A stretch of 19,040 nucleotides of DNA from positions 1 through 19,040 of the forward strand of contig QMMS01000055.1 of assembly GCA_003647375.1 (NCBI GenBank). Reading direction: 5' to 3'. Shown one piece after another: positions 13,644-19,040 of this stretch. The notes beneath the pieces were generated by a model. The model saw only the letters and a program-made list of their open reading frames with translations. It ran no database searches and was not told where the DNA came from. The position numbers and the translations under genes were made by a program. Origin of the DNA: Deltaproteobacteria bacterium (GTDB lineage: Bacteria; Desulfobacterota; Desulfobacteria; Desulfobacterales; B30-G6). Each line of letters opens with the position of its first letter. Within the stretch, counting starts at the first letter, position 1.

Positions 13644-15869
13644 CTATGCAGCGATCTTTTTGGGAAAATATATTTTTACAACAAGATCATAAAAAATAAT
13701 TGCAGCACCTAAAATGACCAGGCCATCCGGAATTATGGTAATCTGTTTCCATAGATCCATATGGTTAAGTGCATCCGGCAGTCTTGCAAAATAATATCCC
13801 ATATCGTGGGCAATTTTTCCCTGCTCAAATCCAAGAAGCAGTTTTGGAATACCAAAGCCGATAATTCCAAGAGTTAAAAGCCAGAAGGCTGTTGTACCTA
13901 ATGTATTGCTCCATTCATAACCTTCAACCATGGCATTGGCCCTGGCTGTCATATAGATAAAAGCAATGGCAATAAATCCAAAGGCTCCCAGCAACGCAGC
14001 ATGGCCATGAGGCATGATCAGCTGTGTTCCGTGAGTAAAGTAGTTAATAGTCGGGGTGTTTATAACCATTCCGAGAAAACCTGCCCCATACCAGTTCATA
14101 ATTGCGGAACCGGCAACCCATAGAAATGGAAGAGCAAAATAAAAATCCTCTCCTTTGTTTTTAATATGTTTTCTCTCTTTAATGGCTTCAATCATTAAAA
14201 GAGCCAGGGGTAAAGGCTCAAGTGCAGAAAATATTCCGCCAATAGCAACCCAGTACTCATCAAGACCCTGCCACCAGTAGTGATGCCCGACACCTAAGGT
14301 ACCACTCAGTATAATCAGAAAAAGTTCAAACAGCATCACTTTTTCAGCAGTTTTTCTGGTCACAAGCCCAAGAGCGACTGTCAAGAATGCGATAACACCT
14401 GCAGCAAAAAGTTCAAATGTCAGCTCAACCCAGAGATGAACAACCCACCAGCGATAGTAATCATCAACAGTGAAGTTAGGCATTATTTTGTGAATAGGCA
14501 TCATTCCAGCAATATATAAAGTGGCGATGCCGAAAGCCGACCAGATAATTGTTCCAACAAAAAGGTTATTGGTTTTAGCCTTACGAATGACAGAAACGAC
14601 CATTCCAAACCAGAGAACCAAACCTACAACCAGTCCAATATCCCAGACTCGTCCCAGGTTAAGAAGCTCCCGCCCTTCATTGCCCAGCCAGAACCATGAA
14701 TCACGCAGCCACCCTTGAGCCCCTGCATAAATGCCAAGAAGTCCTCCGGCACCAACAACCAGGAGAGCAACCCAGAGCAGGTCAACCAGCCAGGGAAACT
14801 TTAGATCTTCGTCAGCAACCAAAGGGGCAATAAGCATTCCACCAACAAGCCATCCAATTGTAACCCAGACGATGGCAAGGTTAGTATGAAGCGCTCTCAT
14901 TACATTAAATGGAAGAATCTCCTGGGGGAAGAAAAAGTTTTCCGCAGGCGCTGAATAAAGATGTGCTAAATAACCGCCAATAAATACCTGAATTAAAAAA
15001 AACAGACTTACAATGGGTACATATTTAAGAAGTTTTTTCTGTGAAGGAAAAAGTTTTTTAATAACAAGCGGTTTTTCAAGCTCATCGTTTTCTTCACGCT
15101 TATTAAGAAACTCATAAAAAAAGAATATTACCAGAATGGTCGCTGCCCAGAGAAGTAAGAATTCCCACAAGGAGACCATATGCAAATTCCAACTGGCTTT
15201 TTGATCTATCATTGGTTCTGCCGGCCAGTTATTTGACCAGGTGCGATCCGTATCAGGGCGTAAAGATGAAGCTACCATCTGTGACCAGTCAACAAAAGCT
15301 GCAATCTTAACGGCTTCATCTTTCCGAATCACACCACCACGCCATGCGCGGGCCGGATTACCATTAACTAAAAAATCAACCAGATAATCAACGTTTGCCT
15401 TGTAAGCCAAAGCTGAAGCAGTTGTATACGTTGTTCCCTTCTCACTTAAAGTTGTCTTCTCTTTAAAATCGAAAATTGTCATTTCCTTAACAACAGCAAG
15501 TTCGGTTTTAGAAAGATTTTCTTTAGATTTACCAAATTTCTGCCTTGCGTAGTATTCATAAAGAAACTCTGCCCTTTTATGCATAAATTCAGTTGAAAAA
15601 TCCGGGCCCAGATAGGCACCCATTCCCAGCATGGTTCCATAATCCATCAGGTCAAACTGCTGGAAATAACCTTTACCCTTGGCAACATCATCAAATGTGT
15701 AGAGGACTTCTCCATTTTGAGATTTAACTGTTTTTGCAATGGGCGGAACCTCTTTCACCAGAGTGGCTGTAAAATAAATAAGAATTGACACCATGAATAT
15801 TCCTATGAACCAGAACGATGCATAGAGTCCCTTACGGCTTAAAAATTTATCTAATAATGTCCTCTTCAT
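13644..15869 (-). CDS. norZ: Quinol-type nitric oxide reductase (qNOR)
   Basis: A 741-residue single-chain enzyme of the heme-copper oxidase superfamily that reduces NO to N2O with quinol electrons at the inner membrane. An N-terminal helix and a large periplasmic domain (about 40-230) fused to the 12-helix NorB core mark the quinol type. Iron-binding residues are in place: H478 and E482 in HLWVELTFE, H529/H530 in VGHHYWWQG, E551, and heme histidines around MPHGHAALLG (H621, H623). The 51- and 73-residue gaps from H478 equal those of H508/H559/E581 in Geobacillus qNOR. These residues argue against a nitric oxide dismutase. AAGGA precedes the ATG. It follows the flavodiiron gene by 55 bp and ends at a shared terminator. 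Confidence 0.93.
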   Translation of the reverse strand: MKRTLLDKFLSRKGLYASFWFIGIFMVSILIYFTATLVKEVPPIAKTVKSQNGEVLYTFDDVAKGKGYFQQFDLMDYGTMLGMGAYLGPDFSTEFMHKRAEFLYEYYARQKFGKSKENLSKTELAVVKEMTIFDFKEKTTLSEKGTTYTTASALAYKANVDYLVDFLVNGNPARAWRGGVIRKDEAVKIAAFVDWSQMVASSLRPDTDRTWSNNWPAEPMIDQKASWNLHMVSLWEFLLLWAATILVIFFFYEFLNKREENDELEKPLVIKKLFPSQKKLLKYVPIVSLFFLIQVFIGGYLAHLYSAPAENFFFPQEILPFNVMRALHTNLAIVWVTIGWLVGGMLIAPLVADEDLKFPWLVDLLWVALLVVGAGGLLGIYAGAQGWLRDSWFWLGNEGRELLNLGRVWDIGLVVGLVLWFGMVVSVIRKAKTNNLFVGTIIWSAFGIATLYIAGMMPIHKIMPNFTVDDYYRWWVVHLWVELTFELFAAGVIAFLTVALGLVTRKTAEKVMLFELFLIILSGTLGVGHHYWWQGLDEYWVAIGGIFSALEPLPLALLMIEAIKERKHIKNKGEDFYFALPFLWVAGSAIMNWYGAGFLGMVINTPTINYFTHGTQLIMPHGHAALLGAFGFIAIAFIYMTARANAMVEGYEWSNTLGTTAFWLLTLGIIGFGIPKLLLGFEQGKIAHDMGYYFARLPDALNHMDLWKQITIIPDGLVILGAAIIFYDLVVKIYFPKKIAA

Positions 15870-15924
15870 TTTCCATCCTTTTTTATTTTTCGTTTGTGGT
15901 TTATACCATCAACAGTTCCAATTA

Positions 15925-17103
15925 TCATTTAAAATCGTTTTCTTTGTGTTTTTGTGCAATCACCGTAGCCAGTTCATCCAATGCTTTAAACACATCCTCT
16001 GAAGGAACGCCTTTGCAAAGGACGGGGTTTAGAACTTCTACCTTGAGGTTGGGAATCATTCCCGCCAGGGTCTCCACAGTCTTTCCACCCCAACCGTATG
16101 AGCCGATTATGGAGAGAAAGCTTGCTTTGGGCCGCAAGGCATTTGCCAGAAATGCGGCGTAGGCCGCATAAGGATGAGGACCCGCCAGGATGGTCGGTGT
16201 GCCGACAACGATTGTCCCTGCGTCAACTAAAGCCATTGCCAGTTTCCCGATGTCCGTTACGGCCAGGTTAAACAGCTCGACCCTGACACCTTTCTCCACC
16301 AGGGCCGAAACCAAATGTTCGACCATCCGCTTTGTACTTTTGTGCATGGACACATAAGGCAGGACCACCGTGTTCCGAGGGGGGCCCAGTATCCATTCAC
16401 GATAGGCATCCACAATGAATGCCGGGCGTTGAAATATTTGCCCGTGACCGGGAGCGATCATTGCTATATCGTAAGGCGCAAGTTTCTCCAGGTTTTTTTT
16501 GATCACGTTCCTGAAAGGCATCATGATCTCGGCAAAATAGCGTTTGGCCGCCTCATAGACACGCCCTTCATCCGTGACGAAAAGATCAGTCGTTGCAATG
16601 TGGGAACCGAAGAAGTCACAACTGAACAAGATTTTGTCTTCTTGCAGATAGGTCACCATGGTCTCGGGCCAGTGAACCCAGGGTGTATGGATAAACGTCA
16701 AGGTCTTATCGCCGAGAGAAAGGGTCTCTCCATCTTCGACCGTTATGAAAGATTCCTCTGGTATTTGCAGAAGATCGGTAAGCAGTCCCTTTGCTTTGGG
16801 GGTCGATATGAGCTTTGCGTCAGGATATTTTTCAAGAACCTGCGGGATTGTTCCAGAGTGATCCTGTTCCGCATGTTGAGAGACGATGTAATCGATCTTA
16901 GGAATGCTCTCAAGCTGTGCCAAGAATTCACTGGCCATGGGGGGATCGACCGTATCCAATAAAACGGTCTTCTCACTTCCCTCGATAAAATAAGCGTTAT
17001 AACTGGTTCCATCCGGAAGGGGGATAAGAGAGTCAAATAGCCGACTGTCCCAATCCACGGAACCCATCCAATAAATACGGTTTTTAATTTTTCTTGCGAA
17101 CAT
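15925..17103 (-). CDS. A-type flavodiiron protein (O2/NO reductase, ROO/FprA-like)
   Basis: A 392-residue cytoplasmic protein. The N-terminal metallo-beta-lactamase-like half carries the diiron ligands: QHAEQDHSG (H77, E79, D81, H82), WVHWPE (H144), SCDFFGSH (D163) and APGHG. The C-terminal flavodoxin half starts near residue 250 with the FMN phosphate loop VSMHKSTKRM and continues through VVGTPTILAGPHPYAAY and GSYGWGGKTVE. Class A, without fused rubredoxin. It reduces O2 to water or NO to N2O using reduced rubredoxin. The start is supported by AAAGGAG just upstream. With qNOR directly behind it, the pair gives NO removal in cytoplasm and membrane. Confidence 0.94.
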   Translation of the reverse strand: MFARKIKNRIYWMGSVDWDSRLFDSLIPLPDGTSYNAYFIEGSEKTVLLDTVDPPMASEFLAQLESIPKIDYIVSQHAEQDHSGTIPQVLEKYPDAKLISTPKAKGLLTDLLQIPEESFITVEDGETLSLGDKTLTFIHTPWVHWPETMVTYLQEDKILFSCDFFGSHIATTDLFVTDEGRVYEAAKRYFAEIMMPFRNVIKKNLEKLAPYDIAMIAPGHGQIFQRPAFIVDAYREWILGPPRNTVVLPYVSMHKSTKRMVEHLVSALVEKGVRVELFNLAVTDIGKLAMALVDAGTIVVGTPTILAGPHPYAAYAAFLANALRPKASFLSIIGSYGWGGKTVETLAGMIPNLKVEVLNPVLCKGVPSEDVFKALDELATVIAQKHKENDFK

Positions 17104-17125
17104 GACTTGTCTCCTTTCGTTTGAG

Positions 17126-17152
17126 ACACCGATCACTATCAACAATCGGTGT
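17126..17152. promoter_or_regulatory. Inverted repeat before the flavodiiron gene (ACACCGAT-N11-ATCGGTGT)
   Basis: Perfect 8-bp arms, 23 bp upstream of the flavodiiron ATG. Could be an operator for an NO- or redox-sensing regulator, or a transcript hairpin. It also holds the stop codon of the doubtful small frame. No T-run follows. Confidence 0.4.
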
Positions 17153-17396
17153 TCCTAAGGGTATTGTAAATTCGTTCAAGCAATTGATCAGGGCTGAGAT
17201 GGTACTCTTGTGAGATATCCACCAAGGTGCGAAAAGCCTTGGTGGACAACCCACACACTTCAGACCCATGTCCATATTGAAAACAAGAATAGCTATTATT
17301 CCCACCAGCGTCTTTGCGCTGGCGCAAACAAGGAGATTTATATACGAATTTAGGAGATGGTAGAAAGTAAGGGGCCGAGTCGAACAAGATGTTCAT
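17139..17396 (-). CDS. Doubtful 85-residue hypothetical protein
   Basis: The frame starts in an ATGA overlap with the oxidoreductase stop, which suggests coupling. The C-terminal part (STKAFRTLVDISQEYHLSPD, then QLLERIYNTL) looks like an amphipathic helical module. Against this, the middle is encoded by palindromic DNA (TTTGCGC-TG-GCGCAAA, 17313-17328, and an overlapping CCAGCG/CGCTGG) of a common dispersed-repeat type, and no ribosome site is visible. No family recognised. It could be a relic rather than a gene. Confidence 0.25.
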   Translation of the reverse strand: MNILFDSAPYFLPSPKFVYKSPCLRQRKDAGGNNSYSCFQYGHGSEVCGLSTKAFRTLVDISQEYHLSPDQLLERIYNTLRNTDC

Positions 17397-18418
17397 GAAA
17401 CGTTCGGGTCGGATACCTTCACAATAAGCTTACCCTTGTTGGAGCCGTCGAACAGCATGTTGACAGCCTGGGGCGCCGCCTTCAGCCCTTCCACCAGGTG
17501 AACGCGGTATTGAATTTTTCCTTGGACAAGCCATTTCCCCAGGTCTGCAACGGCTTCCTTAATTCTATCCAGATAGTCGCCAAAGACGAATCCCTGAACC
17601 CGGACACGTTGGGTAAGAATACTGCTGAAATGATAGGGCCCCGGCACAGGTTCTTCAGCGTTGTACTGGGATATCAGTCCACAAACAACGATGCGCGCCT
17701 TGACATTGATCAGGGTCAGAACATTGTCCAGTATGGCGCCCCCGACATTGTCAAAGTAGACATCGATACCATTGGGGCAATGCGCCTTTAATTGTCCCCT
17801 GACATGCTCTGTTTTATAGTTGATGGCGGCATCAAAGCCGAGCGTTTCCGTTATCCAGCGACACTTTTCGTCGGAACCTGCGATACCGACCACGCGGCAG
17901 CCTTTGATTTTTCCGATCTGTCCGACGATGGACCCCACGGCCCCTGCTGCCGCCGACACCACCAGGGTTTCTCCGGTCTTGGGCTTGCCGACATCCAGAA
18001 GCCCGAAATAAGCAGTCGGGCCGACCATGCTCAACAATCCCAGGTAGGCTGTCAGATCAGGAACCCCATCCTTGGGCAGGCGTACCAATCCCATGCCATC
18101 CGAAAGCGCATAGGCCTGCCATCCCAGTAATCCCTGGACCAGATTCCCGACTTTAAATTTGGCATGGTTGGACCGCTCCACGACCCCGACGCCGATACCT
18201 CTCATAACCTCGCCAAGGGCCACGGGTGGCATGTAAGACTTGGCATCTGTGACCCATCCCCGAATGGCGGGATCCAGTGACAAGTAGATGATACGCACCA
18301 GGAATTCTCCATCTCCCGGAACCGGCAAGGCTTCTTCTCGCCATTCAAAGTCAGATTCCTTTATGAGTCCTACGGGTCGGGACGCCAGACGCCATTGTTG
18401 GTTAACATTCGCTTTCAT
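17393..18418 (-). CDS. NADPH-dependent zinc-free oxidoreductase (CurA/MDR family)
   Basis: A 341-residue medium-chain dehydrogenase/reductase of the leukotriene-B4-dehydrogenase/CurA group. An N-terminal catalytic half (LSLDPAIRGWVTD, GEVMRGIGVGVVERSNH) is followed by the nucleotide-binding fold with VVSAAAGAVGSIVGQIGKIKG. Further family motifs are GFDAAINYKTE, IDVYFDNVGGAILD and the end NKGKLIVKV. The zinc ligands of classical MDRs are absent, as normal for this group. These enzymes reduce alpha,beta-unsaturated aldehydes and ketones; the substrate here is unknown. A very strong AGGAGGTGA site precedes the ATG. It is upstream of the flavodiiron and qNOR genes on the same strand, with about 290 bp between. 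Confidence 0.93.
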   Translation of the reverse strand: MKANVNQQWRLASRPVGLIKESDFEWREEALPVPGDGEFLVRIIYLSLDPAIRGWVTDAKSYMPPVALGEVMRGIGVGVVERSNHAKFKVGNLVQGLLGWQAYALSDGMGLVRLPKDGVPDLTAYLGLLSMVGPTAYFGLLDVGKPKTGETLVVSAAAGAVGSIVGQIGKIKGCRVVGIAGSDEKCRWITETLGFDAAINYKTEHVRGQLKAHCPNGIDVYFDNVGGAILDNVLTLINVKARIVVCGLISQYNAEEPVPGPYHFSSILTQRVRVQGFVFGDYLDRIKEAVADLGKWLVQGKIQYRVHLVEGLKAAPQAVNMLFDGSNKGKLIVKVSDPNVS

Positions 18419-18446
18419 GTATCACCTCCTACTATAGCTGTATGAT

Positions 18447-18507
18447 GTAGCGCAGAGCTTCAGCTCTGCCCAAAACCCTTCTCGGCAGGGCTAAAGCCCT
18501 GCGCTAC
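18447..18507. repeat. REP doublet (REPIN-like)
   Basis: GTAGCGCAGAGCTTCAGCTC-TGCC and its imperfect mirror (21 of 24 match) are separated by 13 nt. Each half is itself palindromic (GCAGAGCT-TC-AGCTCTGC; GCAGGGCT-AA-AGCCCTGC). Two inverted REPs in this form are the usual REPIN unit mobilised by RAYT transposases. It supplies the stop codon of the neighbouring DUF3786 fragment. Confidence 0.75.
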
Positions 18508-18880
18508 GCTTGTTATCAGAACCACCGATTCGGATACAAATTTCGACCGCCAGTGCAAATACGACATCCAACGCAAGAAATCTGCAAATCGATCGATCGA
18601 ACAGCATGCGGGCCTCCGGGGTAAAGTCCTCATCACCCTGCCAATACAGCACCACCACCGGAAGATGGTCTGTAATTTGAAACCGAAAGGCTGCGTCACC
18701 CATTTCCACAGGTTCTCCGCGCAGCGCTCTGCAACAGCGATCAAAGGCCGCAATATCGTTCTGAAAGGTCCGGGTTACCAGATCGGTTGGAATGGCGTGG
18801 GGACCTCGAAAAAACGTGGCCCCACCTGGAATATCCTTTTCAGATATCCATTCATTTTCAAGATCTGTTGCCAGAGACAT
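18491..18880 (-). CDS. DUF3786-family protein, 5'-truncated
   Basis: A 129-residue frame resembling the C-terminal part of DUF3786 (PF12654) proteins: ENEWISEKDIPGGATFFRGP, then EMGDAAFRFQITDHLPVVVL, GDEDFTPEARMLFDRSI and LALDVVFAL. The usual N-terminal portion (full proteins are around 200 residues or more) is missing, and the ATG has no ribosome site. The break coincides with the direct repeat at 18883. The last residues KRSAGL come from the REP doublet. Probably a remnant rather than a working gene. Family function unknown, common in anaerobes. Confidence 0.6.
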   Translation of the reverse strand: MSLATDLENEWISEKDIPGGATFFRGPHAIPTDLVTRTFQNDIAAFDRCCRALRGEPVEMGDAAFRFQITDHLPVVVLYWQGDEDFTPEARMLFDRSICRFLALDVVFALAVEICIRIGGSDNKRSAGL

Positions 18881-18882
18881 AA

Positions 18883-19005
18883 GTAGATACCAGGGTCCAA
18901 AGGACCCGGCACTGATTCAACCCTATAAGGGATTAATATTATGCACATTCAGCGTGTGATAAATTCTAAATCCGAATATCGAAATACGAAACAAATCCAA
19001 ATATC
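18883..19005 (+). repeat. Direct repeat copy B with selenoprotein-gene tail relic
   Basis: 123 bp, 88% identical without gaps to 5781-5903. Read in the same frame it gives VDTRVQRTRH-stop versus VDTRIQRARH-stop in the live gene, so it is the 3' end of a GrdB-family paralogue. The rest of that gene is absent; DUF3786 DNA begins at the junction. The last 35 bp of the window (19006-19040) show nothing further. Confidence 0.8.
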
Positions 19006-19040
19006 AAATGCTCAAATGATTTAAACATAGCTTAAACCGG

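Noticed and set aside
13644..15869. Nitric oxide dismutase (Nod) instead of qNOR
   Set aside because: The iron-ligand histidines and glutamates (H478, E482, H529, H530, E551) are all retained at qNOR spacing; Nod proteins differ at some of these positions.
17084..17305. Second small frame overlapping the flavodiiron start
   Set aside because: It overlaps the flavodiiron gene start and its ribosome site in another frame, has no ribosome site of its own and runs through repeat DNA.

Overview
The window looks like a chromosomal stretch from a Desulfobacterota (deltaproteobacterial, sulfate-reducer-like) genome. Pointers are an A-type flavodiiron protein of the rubredoxin:oxygen oxidoreductase kind, a short selenocysteine-containing GrdB-family protein, a DUF3786 fragment, an Acr3/permease/thioredoxin arsenic set, and many palindromic intergenic repeats of the kind seen in these genomes. 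This placement is inference from gene content, not a database match. There are no rRNA, tRNA, CRISPR or transposase genes.

Layout. (1) 1-4.6 kb, minus strand: a ZraP-like periplasmic protein (cut by the window edge), a sigma-54-activating response regulator and a membrane histidine kinase, i.e. a ZraPSR-type envelope-stress system. The zraP-like gene has a near-perfect -24/-12 promoter, and a shared 13-bp near-palindrome lies upstream of both it and the kinase gene. A possible structured small RNA lies on the plus strand at about 663-838. (2) 4.78-4.98 kb: a long inverted-repeat (MITE-like) element. (3) 5.0-5.8 kb, plus strand: a GrdB/PF07355-family selenoprotein whose in-frame TGA (5535-5537) is followed at once by a 9-bp SECIS-like hairpin; a standard gene caller would split it in two. 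(4) 5.9-9.6 kb, minus strand: an arsenic operon arsR, ArsP/DUF318-type permease, small thioredoxin-like protein and acr3, with a strong promoter before arsR and palindromic repeats between the genes. (5) 9.6-10.0 kb: decayed DNA with a histidine-kinase C-terminal relic, three phased GTAAC repeats and a CACGAAA-type repeat. (6) 10.0-12.7 kb, minus strand: a tight four-gene operon of two YeeE/YedE half-transporters, an O-methyltransferase and a universal stress protein. (7) 13.0-13.6 kb, plus strand: a DJ-1/PfpI protein ending at a shared bidirectional terminator. (8) 13.6-18.4 kb, minus strand: a CurA-type NADPH oxidoreductase, a doubtful small ORF, a flavodiiron protein and a quinol-type nitric oxide reductase, which together look like a nitrosative/oxidative defence module. 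(9) 18.4-19.0 kb: a REP doublet, a 5'-truncated DUF3786 fragment, and an 88%-identical second copy of the 3' end and downstream region of the selenoprotein gene.

The genes share a stress and detoxification theme: envelope/metal stress, arsenic efflux, sulfur-compound uptake, and NO/O2 removal. The least expected items are the selenoprotein with its SECIS and relic copy, the ZraPSR promoter architecture with the candidate small RNA, and the density of unrelated palindromic elements at gene borders.
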